NCBI GenBank assembly: GCA_020849665.1
Contig: JADLFX010000019.1
Location: 1-64,000, forward strand
Direction: 5' to 3'
Length of the DNA: 64,000 bases
Source: Planctomycetota bacterium
GTDB taxonomy: Bacteria; Planctomycetota; UBA1135; UBA2386
The notes under the pieces were generated by a model, which saw nothing but the letters and a program-made list of their open reading frames with translations, did not search any database and had not been told where the DNA came from. A program made the translations under genes and the position numbers. Positions 42,648 to 50,467 of the stretch are shown here, piece after piece (position 1 is the stretch's first letter; each line of letters opens with the position of its first letter).

Positions 42648-44061
42648 GCTGCACCTCGTCGCGGCCGGTCCCGGCGTGCCACTGGTCGAGGAACGAGCGC
42701 GGCGCGGGAACCAGGGGCGCGTGGATCCTGCGCCACGCGCGCGCGGGCCCGAGAGCGCGCACTCCCGGCAGCCGTGCCAGCGTGCGCCCCAGGCGCAGGA
42801 GTGGACGCGCGAGCCGCGGATGGCGCGCCAGCCATGCGAGCAGGCGCAGGGCGAGGCGCAGGCCCGGGCCCCCGCGGCCGTGCCGGACGTCGCGCGCGCG
42901 CAGCGCCACGAGCATGTCGTGCAGGGGGATCGCCACCGGGCAGGCCTCGCTGCACGCGCCGCACAGGCTGGAGGCCTGCGCCAGCTCGGTGCGGGCGGGG
43001 CGGTCGGGCTCCAGCAGCGGGTTGAGCACCGCGCCGATCGGGCCCGGGTACACGGCGCCGTACGCGTGCCCGCCGATCTGCCGGTAGACCGGGCACACGT
43101 TCAGGCAGGCGCCGCAGCGGATGCAGTGCAGGATCGCCTGGAACTCCGGGTCGCCGAGCTGGCGCGAGCGACCGTTGTCGACCACGACCACGTGCAGCTC
43201 CTCGGGCCCGTCCGCCTCGCCCGCGCGCCGCGGGCCGTGGATCGCGTTGACGTACGTGGTGAGCGGCTGGCCGGTGGCCGAGCGCGGCAGCACTTGCGCC
43301 ATGCACTCGAGGTCCTGCCAGGTCGGCACCACGCGCTCGAGGCCCATCAGCACCACGTGCACCCGCGGCAGCGCGGCCACGAGGCGGCCGTTGCCCTCGT
43401 TGGTGAACAGCACGACCGATCCGGTCTCGGCCACGGCGAAGTTGCAGCCGCTCACGCCGAGGTCCGCAGCCAGGAACCGCGTGCGCAGGCGCCCGCGCGC
43501 GTGCCCGGCCAGCGTGGCGGTGTCCGGCGCGAGCCGCGCGCCGGACTCGCGTTCGAAGAGCTCCTGGATCTCGCCCCGGGTCTTGTGGATCGCCGGCAGG
43601 ATGATGTGCGAGGGCGTCTCGCCGGCCAGCTGCACGATCCACTCGCCCAGGTCGGTCTCGACCACCTCGAGCCCCTGCGCGGCGAGGTGGGCGTTGAGGC
43701 CGATCTCCTCGCTCACCATCGACTTGCCCTTGACGACCCTGCGCGCGCCGCCCTGCCGGGCGATCTCGGTCACCAGTGCGCACGCCTCGCGCGCGTCGGC
43801 GGCGAAGTGCACCCGCCCGCCGCGGGCGGCGAGATTGCGGGCGAAGAGCCGCAGATAGTGGTCGACATTGGCGATGGTGTGGGCGCGGATCTCGCGGCCG
43901 CGCTCGCGCCACTCGGCGAACCCGCCGAGGCTCGCGGTGGCGGCGGCCTTCGCGTCCCGCAGCCGGTCCGCGGTGAACCGCACCGCGCGCTGCAACCGCG
44001 GATCGCCGAGCGCGCGCGCGGCGCGGCCGGCCAGGTCGCCGGGGTCCGCGGCGTGGCTCAT
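42637..44061 (-). CDS. lutB: lactate utilization iron-sulfur protein B
   Basis: A 474-residue protein. The N-terminal 300 residues are a LUD domain (KGKSMVSEEIGLNAHL, GVSGCNFAVAETGSVVLFTN). A ferredoxin-type part follows with CIRCGACLNVCPV and CGACSEACPV, two [4Fe-4S] binding motifs. The C-terminus is helical and Arg/Leu-rich. It is the central subunit of the LutABC L-lactate dehydrogenase and passes electrons onward, probably to quinones. The ATG at 44061 overlaps the lutA stop by four bases. Confidence 0.95.
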   Translation of the reverse strand: MSHAADPGDLAGRAARALGDPRLQRAVRFTADRLRDAKAAATASLGGFAEWRERGREIRAHTIANVDHYLRLFARNLAARGGRVHFAADAREACALVTEIARQGGARRVVKGKSMVSEEIGLNAHLAAQGLEVVETDLGEWIVQLAGETPSHIILPAIHKTRGEIQELFERESGARLAPDTATLAGHARGRLRTRFLAADLGVSGCNFAVAETGSVVLFTNEGNGRLVAALPRVHVVLMGLERVVPTWQDLECMAQVLPRSATGQPLTTYVNAIHGPRRAGEADGPEELHVVVVDNGRSRQLGDPEFQAILHCIRCGACLNVCPVYRQIGGHAYGAVYPGPIGAVLNPLLEPDRPARTELAQASSLCGACSEACPVAIPLHDMLVALRARDVRHGRGGPGLRLALRLLAWLARHPRLARPLLRLGRTLARLPGVRALGPARAWRRIHAPLVPAPRSFLDQWHAGTGRDEVQHGP

Positions 44062-44786
44062 GCCATGGCCTCGGCGAGGATCTGGGCCAGATGCGCGACC
44101 TCGAGGCGCTCGCCGCAGGCCGCGGCGCGGCCGTGCAGATGGAGGAGACACCCCAGGTCGGCGCCGACGAGGGTGAGCGGCGCCCTCGTGCGCAGGGCCG
44201 CCAGCTTCTCGTCGGCCATCGCCGCGGCGATGGCCGGCAGCGTGGTGCAGAACGTGCCGCCGAAGCCGCAGCAGTCCTCGGGACGCGGAAAGTCCACGAG
44301 CTCCAGGCCCGCGATGCCGGCGAGCAGCCGCTGCGGGGCGTCGCCGATCCGCGCGATGCGGGCCGCGTGGCAGCCGGGATGCCAGGCGACGCGGCGGTGC
44401 ACGGCGCCGGGCAGGGCACGCACGCCGAGCACGTCCGCCAGGAACGTGGCCAGCTCGAAGGTGCGCGCCGCGAGCGCCGCGGCGGCGGCGGCGAACGCCG
44501 GGTCGCCGGCGGCCAGCTGCGCGAACCCGTGCCGCACCATGCCGGCGCACGACCCGGAGGGCGCGACGACGTACTCCGCGCCCGCGAACGCGGCCAGCCA
44601 CGCGCGCGCCAGGTCGCGTGCCTCCGCGACGTGCCCGGAGTTGTAGGCCGGCTGACCGCAGCAGAGCTGGGCGGGCGGGACCGCGACGTCGCAGCCGCAC
44701 CGGCGCAGGACGCGCACCGTGGCGTGGGCCACCTCGGGCACGAACTGGTCGGCCAGGCAGGTCACGAAGAGCGCGACGCGCGGCAC
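44058..44786 (-). CDS. lutA: lactate utilization protein A (CCG-domain)
   Basis: A 242-residue protein with the two cysteine-rich CCG motifs of the LutA/GlpC family: LCCGQPAYNSG and DCCGFGGTFC, with additional Cys in SGSCAGM and WHPGCHAA. These bind a non-cubane Fe-S cluster as in heterodisulfide reductase subunit B. It is the first gene of the nine-gene operon and faces the sugar-transporter genes across an 82-bp control region. Start is GTG 44786; no ATG is available in a suitable position. Confidence 0.94.
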   Translation of the reverse strand: MPRVALFVTCLADQFVPEVAHATVRVLRRCGCDVAVPPAQLCCGQPAYNSGHVAEARDLARAWLAAFAGAEYVVAPSGSCAGMVRHGFAQLAAGDPAFAAAAAALAARTFELATFLADVLGVRALPGAVHRRVAWHPGCHAARIARIGDAPQRLLAGIAGLELVDFPRPEDCCGFGGTFCTTLPAIAAAMADEKLAALRTRAPLTLVGADLGCLLHLHGRAAACGERLEVAHLAQILAEAMA

Positions 44787-44793
44787 GGGGACC

Positions 44794-44863
44794 GGACCGT
44801 AGGCGGCCCGCGTGCCGGTCACAAGCCAGCGCTTGCCCGCCCTGCCCGAGGCTTCTACGGTCC
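44794..44863. promoter_or_regulatory. divergent control region with nested inverted repeats
   Basis: CGGACCGTAG (44793-44802) recurs as its exact reverse complement CTACGGTCCG (44855-44864), 52 bp apart. Between them lies CAAGC-CAGC-GCTTG (44822-44835), a compact inverted repeat with the look of a LacI- or GntR-type operator. The region is only 82 bp and serves the lutA operon to the left and the sugar-importer genes to the right. A shared repressor is likely (inference); no regulator gene lies in the cluster. Confidence 0.45.
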
Positions 44864-44868
44864 GCGGC

Positions 44869-45843
44869 GTGCCGCGCGCCCTCCTCGTCCCCTTCGTCCT
44901 CGCGCTCGCGCTGCTGGCCGCGTGTTCCGGCCGCCCGGATGGCGGTGCGAAGTACCGGATCGCGGTGATCCCGAAGGGCACCGGGCACGAGTTCTGGCAG
45001 GCCGTGGCCAAGGGCGCCCGCGCGGCCGACGCGGAGCTCGCGGACCTGGAGATCGTCTGGAAGGGCCCGGCCGGCGAGGGCGATACCGGCGCGCAGATCG
45101 CCCTGGTGGAGTCGTTCCTGGCCGACGGCGTGCACGGCCTCTGCCTCGCGCCGCTCGACGCGCGCGCACTGGTCGCGCCGGTGCGCCAGGCCCTCCGGCG
45201 CAACGTGCCGGTGGTGGTGTTCGACTCCGGCCTCGCCGAGCCGGGACTCGGCATCGTCAGCTACGTCGCCACCGACAATCGGCGCGGCGGCGAACTCGCC
45301 GGGGAACACCTCGCGGCGCTGCTGCACGGGAAGGGGCGCGTCCTGGTCCTGCGCTATCAGGTCGGCTCGGAGAGCACCGAGGCGCGCGAGGCCGGCTGCC
45401 TCGCCGCGCTCGCGCGCGCGCCCGGGATCGAGGTGGTGTCGAGCGACCGTCACGGCGGGCCCGACGAGGCGAAGGCCGTCGAGGTGAGCGAGAACCTGCT
45501 GGCCACGTTCGGCGACCGCCTGGACGGCGTGTTCTGCTCCAACGAGTCTTCGACCGCCGGCATGCTCGCGGCCCTGCAGCGCGACCCACGGCGGCTGGCC
45601 GGCCGGATCAAGCTGGTCGGGTTCGACTCGAGCGCGGTGCTGGCCCAGGGCCTGCGGAATCGCACCGTGCACGGGATCGTGCTCCAGGACCCGGTCGGCA
45701 TGGGCCATCAGGCCGTGCACGCGATGCACAAGCGGCTGACCGGGCAGCCGGTGCCGGCGCGGATCCCGACCGGCGAGGTGCTGGCCACGCCCGAGAACCT
45801 CGACCAGCCGCGCGTGCGGGCCCTGCTCTTCCCGGGCTCGTGA
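44869..45843 (+). CDS. sugar ABC transporter substrate-binding lipoprotein (RbsB type)
   Basis: A 324-residue periplasmic binding protein of the ribose/galactose (type I, LacI-like) fold. The N-terminus (FVLALALLAACSG) is a lipoprotein signal with the lipobox LAAC. Family motifs are IPKGTGHEFWQAVAKGA, GADxA-like GDTGAQIALVESFLADG, SYVATDNRRGGELAGEHLA and VFCSNESSTAGMLAAL. It would capture the sugar that the adjacent catabolic operon degrades. The GTG start at 44869 puts the signal peptide at the N-terminus. It overlaps the next gene by GTGA. Confidence 0.94.
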   Translation: MPRALLVPFVLALALLAACSGRPDGGAKYRIAVIPKGTGHEFWQAVAKGARAADAELADLEIVWKGPAGEGDTGAQIALVESFLADGVHGLCLAPLDARALVAPVRQALRRNVPVVVFDSGLAEPGLGIVSYVATDNRRGGELAGEHLAALLHGKGRVLVLRYQVGSESTEAREAGCLAALARAPGIEVVSSDRHGGPDEAKAVEVSENLLATFGDRLDGVFCSNESSTAGMLAALQRDPRRLAGRIKLVGFDSSAVLAQGLRNRTVHGIVLQDPVGMGHQAVHAMHKRLTGQPVPARIPTGEVLATPENLDQPRVRALLFPGS

Positions 45844-47348
45844 ACGGTCCCGGCGAGCCTGGCGTCCTGCTGCGGGTGCAGGACGTGACCAAGAGCTTCG
45901 GCGCCACCCAGGCCCTGCGCGGGGTGTCGTTCGACGTGCGGCGCGGCGAGGTGCACGCGCTCCTGGGCGAGAACGGCGCCGGGAAGTCCACGCTGCTCAA
46001 GGTGCTGGCCGGCGTGCATGCTCCCGACGCGGGCGGCATGGAGTTGCTCGGGCAGCCGTACCGGCCGCGCGGCCCCGCGGCGGCCCGGCGCGTCGGCGTG
46101 GCCATGATCCACCAGGAGCTCTGCCTCGCGCCGCACCTCACGGTGGCCGAGAACCTCCACCTGGGCGCGGAGCGCGCACGCTGGGGCGTGGTGCGTGCCG
46201 GCGAGCAGCGCCGCGCCGCCCGGGCGGTGCTGGCGCGCCTCGGCCATGGCGAGCTGGATCCCGACACGCGGGTGGAAACGCTCCCGCTCGCGCTGCGCCA
46301 GGTGGTGGAGATCGCGCGCGCGGTCGCGCACGCGGCCCGCGTGCTGATCCTCGACGAGCCCACCTCGTCGCTGGGCGAGGCCGACGCCGCGCGCCTCTTC
46401 GCGCTCCTCGCCGAGCTGCGGTCCGGCGGCCTGGGGATCGTGTACGTGAGCCACTTCCTCGACGAGGTGCGCCGGATCGGCGACCGCTGCACCGTGCTGC
46501 GCGACGGCGCGGTGGCCGGGGGCGGCAGGCTGGACGATTGCGACGACGACGCGCTGGTCCGGCTCATGGTCGGGCGCCCGCTGGCGGCGATGTTCCCGCG
46601 GGTGCCGCATGGCGCTGGCGCGCCGCTGGTGGAGATCGCCGGGCTCGGCGGGCGGCGTGCCCCGCTGGATCTGGACCTGACCCTGTACGCCGGCGAGATC
46701 CTCGGGCTGGCCGGCCTCGTGGGCGCCGGACGCAGCGAGACGCTGCGCTGCCTCTTCGGCCTCGACCCGGTGCGCGCCGGTTCGGCGCGGCTGGCCGGCG
46801 GCCGGCCGCTGGCGCGCTCGCCCCGGGCCAGCATCGCCGCGGGCGTGGGCCTGCTGAGCGAGGACCGCGCCGGGGAAGGGCTCGCCCTGGACCTGCCGGT
46901 GGCGGCCAACCTGACGCTCTCGGGCCTCGGCCGGTGCGCGCGGGGCGGGTTCCTCCTGCCCCGCGCGGAGCGCGCCGCGGCGGCGGGCCACGGCGCGAGC
47001 CTGCGCATCGCCATGCGCTCGCCCGACCAGCCGGTGCGCGAACTCTCGGGCGGGAACCAGCAGAAGGTCGCGTTCGCGCGGCTGCTGCACCAGGACGCGC
47101 GCGTGCTGCTGCTGGACGAGCCCACGCGCGGCATCGACGTGGCCACGAAGGCCGAGCTCTACGCCAAGATCGGCGCCCTGGCCGCCGCGGGGCGGACGGT
47201 GGTCCTGGTGAGCTCGTACCTGCCCGAGCTCCTGCACGTGTGCGATCGGATCGCGGTGTTCCGGCGCGGGCGCATGGTGGAGGTGCGCGCGGCCGCGGAC
47301 TGGAACGAGGAGGACCTGGTGCGGGTGGCGGCCGGAGGCCAGCGATGA
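45840..47348 (+). CDS. sugar ABC transporter ATP-binding protein (RbsA/XylG type, fused double ATPase)
   Basis: A 502-residue fused two-domain ATPase. Domain 1 has an intact Walker A (GENGAGKST) and Walker B (ILDEPTSSL) but a poor signature (LPLALRQVVEIARAV). Domain 2 has a degenerate Walker A (LVGAGRSETLR) with a good signature (LSGGNQQKVAFARLL) and Walker B (LLLDEPTRGIDV). This asymmetry is the rule in RbsA-type ATPases. It starts GTG, overlapping the binding-protein stop, and ends by overlapping the permease ATG. Confidence 0.95.
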   Translation: MNGPGEPGVLLRVQDVTKSFGATQALRGVSFDVRRGEVHALLGENGAGKSTLLKVLAGVHAPDAGGMELLGQPYRPRGPAAARRVGVAMIHQELCLAPHLTVAENLHLGAERARWGVVRAGEQRRAARAVLARLGHGELDPDTRVETLPLALRQVVEIARAVAHAARVLILDEPTSSLGEADAARLFALLAELRSGGLGIVYVSHFLDEVRRIGDRCTVLRDGAVAGGGRLDDCDDDALVRLMVGRPLAAMFPRVPHGAGAPLVEIAGLGGRRAPLDLDLTLYAGEILGLAGLVGAGRSETLRCLFGLDPVRAGSARLAGGRPLARSPRASIAAGVGLLSEDRAGEGLALDLPVAANLTLSGLGRCARGGFLLPRAERAAAAGHGASLRIAMRSPDQPVRELSGGNQQKVAFARLLHQDARVLLLDEPTRGIDVATKAELYAKIGALAAAGRTVVLVSSYLPELLHVCDRIAVFRRGRMVEVRAAADWNEEDLVRVAAGGQR

Positions 47349-48343
47349 GCCAGGAGCGCCGCGGCATCGCCCGGGCCGGGAGCTGGCTGCGCGGCGCATT
47401 CGCGCCGTTCGTCGGCCTCTTCGTCGTGGTCGCGCTGTTCACCGTCTACGGCTGGGTGGCCAAGCCCGAGAGCCAGTTCCTGTCCGCGTTCCGGATGGCG
47501 TTGATCGCCAAGCAGACCGCGATCGTGGGCGTCACGGCGCTCGGCGCGACGCTGGTGGTGCTGAGCGGCGGCATCGACCTCTCGGTGGGGTCGATGCTGG
47601 CGCTCTGCACGGTCGTGCTCGCGCAGGCGCTGGCGGGCGGCGTCGACCCGCTCGCCGCGCTGGGCCTGACGCTGGCCGTGGGCGCCGCGGCGGGCGCGGT
47701 GAACGGCCTCCTGGTCACGCGCCTCCGGCTGGTGCCCTTCCTGGCCACGCTCGGCACCATGCTGCTGTTCCGCGGCCTGGCGGAGGAGATCGCCGCGCAG
47801 CAGAAGATCCCCGCGCCGGCGCCGGCGTGGCTCGGGGGCCTGCTCGACCCACCCGCCCCGGGCTCGGCCTGGCTGGTCTGCGACGGGGTGTGGATCGTGG
47901 CGGCGCTGGCGCTGGTCCTGGCCTTCGTGGTCCGGCGCACGGTGTTCGGCCGCCACGTGGTGGCCGTGGGCTCGAACGCGGCCACCGCGCGCCTGTGCGG
48001 GGTGCCGGTGGCCCGGGTGCAGATGGTGGTGTACGCCCTCGGCGGGCTGCTCGTGGCGCTGGGCGGCGTGTTCGAGTTCGCGAACCTGAGCCGGCAGGGC
48101 AACCCGATGAGCGGCGTGGGCCTCGAGCTCGAGGCGATCGCCGCCGTGGTGCTGGGTGGCGCCAGCCTGGGCGGCGGGCGCGGCAGCATCGTCGGCGCCA
48201 TGGCCGGAGCGCTGCTGATGACCACCCTGCGCAGCGGCTGCGTGTACGCCGAGGTGCCGGACCCGCTGCAGAAGGTGCTGATCGGCGGGATCCTGCTCGC
48301 GGCGATCGCCGTGGACCGGCGCCGCGCCGGCGCCAGCCCCTGA
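47345..48343 (+). CDS. sugar ABC transporter permease (RbsC type)
   Basis: A 332-residue permease with about nine or ten hydrophobic helices. Family signatures are LVVLSGGIDLSVGSMLAL, LRLVPFLATLGTMLLFRGL, HVVAVGSNAATARLCGVPV and AAVVLGGASLGGGRGSIVGA. It presumably forms a homodimer in the membrane with the RbsA-type ATPase encoded just upstream (ATGA overlap). The sugar is probably a 6-deoxyhexose, judged from the neighbouring enzymes. Start is ATG 47345. Confidence 0.95.
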   Translation: MSQERRGIARAGSWLRGAFAPFVGLFVVVALFTVYGWVAKPESQFLSAFRMALIAKQTAIVGVTALGATLVVLSGGIDLSVGSMLALCTVVLAQALAGGVDPLAALGLTLAVGAAAGAVNGLLVTRLRLVPFLATLGTMLLFRGLAEEIAAQQKIPAPAPAWLGGLLDPPAPGSAWLVCDGVWIVAALALVLAFVVRRTVFGRHVVAVGSNAATARLCGVPVARVQMVVYALGGLLVALGGVFEFANLSRQGNPMSGVGLELEAIAAVVLGGASLGGGRGSIVGAMAGALLMTTLRSGCVYAEVPDPLQKVLIGGILLAAIAVDRRRAGASP

Positions 48344-48408
48344 GCACGGGCCTCGTCGGGCCAGCAGGATTGCATCGCACCCGGCGCCGCGATCCACTCC
48401 CGCGGGCC

Positions 48409-50235
48409 ATGCACCTGCAAGCCGTCGACTGGGTGATCCTGGGCGCGTTCTTCCTGGTGACGCTCCTGGTGGGCGTCTACGCGACGCGGCGGGCCTCGCG
48501 CAGCAGCGCAGAGTACTTCCTGTCCGGGCGCTCGATGCCGTGGTGGCTGCTGGGCTTCTCGATGGTGGCGACCACGTTCTCCACCGACACGCCCAATCTG
48601 GTCACCGACATCGTCCGCAAGAACGGCGTGGCCGGGAACTGGGTGTGGTGGGCGTTCCTGCTCACCGGGATGCTCACGGTGTTCGTGTACGCGCGGCTCT
48701 GGCGGCGCTCGGGAGTGCTCACCGACCTGGAGTTCTACGAGCTGCGCTACAGCGGCCGCGAGGCCGCGTTCCTGCGCGGCTTCCGCGCGCTCTACCTGGG
48801 CGTGTTCTTCAACGTGATGATCATGGCCTCGGTGTCGCTGGCCGCGATCAAGATCAGCGGGGTGCTCCTCGGCGTCGGCCCCGTGCCCACGGTCCTGATC
48901 GCCTCGGGCGTGACCGTCGTCTTCACCAGCCTGGGCGGCCTGCTCGGCGTGCTGCTCACCGACTTCGTGCTCTTCGTCGCGGCGATGGCGGGATCGGTGT
49001 ACGCGGCGGTGGTGGCCGTGAACCACGCGCAGGTGGGCGGCCTCCGCGCGCTCCTGGCGCATCCGGCCGTGCAGGACCGGCTCGCGATCCTGCCCGAGTT
49101 CCAGCGCGACGGCGCGTTCGCGGCGGACGTGGTGATCCCGCTCCTGATCGTGCCGCTGGCCGTGCAGTGGTGGAGCGTGTGGTATCCGGGCGCGGAACCG
49201 GGCGGCGGCGGCTACATCGCCCAGCGCATGCTCGCGGCGAAGGACGAGCGCCACGCCCTGGGAGCGACGCTCTTCTTCAACTTCTGCCACTACGCGCTTA
49301 GGCCCTGGCCGTGGATCCTCGTGGCCCTGGCGTCGCTGGTGGTGTTCCCCAGCCACGACTCGATCCGTGCCGCCTTCCCGCACGTCGCCCCGGCGATCGT
49401 GAACGACGACCTCGCCTATCCGGCGATGCTCACGTTCCTGCCGGCGGGCGCCCTGGGATTCGTGGTGGCGTCCCTGGCGGCCGCCTACATGTCGACGATC
49501 TCGACCCACTTGAACTGGGGTTCGAGCTACGTGGCGAACGACTTCTGGAAGCGCTTCGTCCGCCCGCAGGCCGCCGAACGGGAGCTGGTGCGGGTCGGCC
49601 GGGCGGCCACCGTGGTCATGATGGCCGTCTCCGCGCTGCTCGCGCTGCTGCTGGAAAGCGCGCTGAACACGTTCCAGATCCTCCTGCAGATCGGCGCCGG
49701 CACGGGGCTGCTCTTCGTCCTGCGCTGGTTCTGGTGGCGCATCAACGCCTGGAGCGAGATCACCGCCATGGGAGTCTCGTTCGTCCTCGCCCTGGCCACC
49801 GAGGCGCGGCTGTGGTCCGCGCTCGCCCCGGGCTGGGCGGAGACGCTGCGCGGCGTTCCCGACTGGCAGAAGCTCTGCGGCGGCGTGGCACTGACCACGC
49901 TCGCGTGGGTGAGCGTCACCCTGCTCACGCGCCCCAGCGCGGAGCCGACCCTGCGGCGCTTCTACCAGCTCACGCGTCCCGGCGGCCCGGGCTGGGCGCG
50001 CGTGCGGGCGCGCGCGCAGGAGGACGGCGTGGCCCTGGACCTGCCCGGGGCGGCGTGGCCCGTGCCGATGGGCGTCGCCTGCATGCTGGTGGGCTGCGTG
50101 GCCGTGTACGGGATCCTCTTCGGCCTGGGCGAGTGGCTCTATGGCAACACGGTGCCTGCCCTGGTGCTGAGCGCCGCCGGCGGCGGCGCGGCGCTCGTGC
50201 TGCTGCGCATGGTGCGCCGGGTGGGCCTGCTGTGA
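48409..50235 (+). CDS. sodium:solute symporter family (SSS) transporter
   Basis: A 608-residue integral membrane protein of the SSS family with about 13-14 helices. The N-terminal signature is EYFLSGRSMPWWLLGFSMVA, followed by TTFSTDTPN; later YIAQRMLAAKD and AAYMSTISTHLNWGSSY, close to the sodium-site region, are conserved. It is longer than solute symporters of about 500 residues because of an extra C-terminal pair of helices. It starts 65 bp after the sugar permease gene. It may import the same sugar, or a related acid such as lactate. Confidence 0.93.
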   Translation: MHLQAVDWVILGAFFLVTLLVGVYATRRASRSSAEYFLSGRSMPWWLLGFSMVATTFSTDTPNLVTDIVRKNGVAGNWVWWAFLLTGMLTVFVYARLWRRSGVLTDLEFYELRYSGREAAFLRGFRALYLGVFFNVMIMASVSLAAIKISGVLLGVGPVPTVLIASGVTVVFTSLGGLLGVLLTDFVLFVAAMAGSVYAAVVAVNHAQVGGLRALLAHPAVQDRLAILPEFQRDGAFAADVVIPLLIVPLAVQWWSVWYPGAEPGGGGYIAQRMLAAKDERHALGATLFFNFCHYALRPWPWILVALASLVVFPSHDSIRAAFPHVAPAIVNDDLAYPAMLTFLPAGALGFVVASLAAAYMSTISTHLNWGSSYVANDFWKRFVRPQAAERELVRVGRAATVVMMAVSALLALLLESALNTFQILLQIGAGTGLLFVLRWFWWRINAWSEITAMGVSFVLALATEARLWSALAPGWAETLRGVPDWQKLCGGVALTTLAWVSVTLLTRPSAEPTLRRFYQLTRPGGPGWARVRARAQEDGVALDLPGAAWPVPMGVACMLVGCVAVYGILFGLGEWLYGNTVPALVLSAAGGGAALVLLRMVRRVGLL

Positions 50236-50298
50236 GGCCGGCCCCGCGTTGCGCGTATGGCCCCGGTGCCGGCGCCGCCGCGAGGTCCGCGGCGATGC

Positions 50299-50375
50299 TG
50301 GTCGGGCCGGCGGGATTTGAACCCGCGGTCTCGTGGTCCCAAACCACGCGCTTTACCAGACTAAGCTACAGCCCG
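50299..50375 (-). tRNA. tRNA-Pro (anticodon TGG)
   Basis: On the minus strand, the 77 nt fold into a cloverleaf. The acceptor stem CGGGCTG pairs with CGGCCCG (one G-U pair), then A and an encoded CCA end. The D-loop contains TAGTCTGGTA, the anticodon stem CGTGG/CCACG encloses TTTGGGA with anticodon TGG, and the T arm is GCGGGTTCAAATCCCGC. It lies alone between the SSS transporter gene and the fusion gene at 50468. Confidence 0.97.
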
Positions 50376-50467
50376 TCGCGGCGCGGCAGGGTAGCGGGCC
50401 AGCACGGAGGCGGCAACCGTGCGGAGCGGTTGGCGGCGCCGCCGTGTCGATAGAGACCCCAGGACCG

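Noticed and set aside
50299-50375. tRNA-Pro as an integration site for an island
   Set aside because: I saw no second copy of the tRNA 3' end, no integrase gene and no change in composition on either side.
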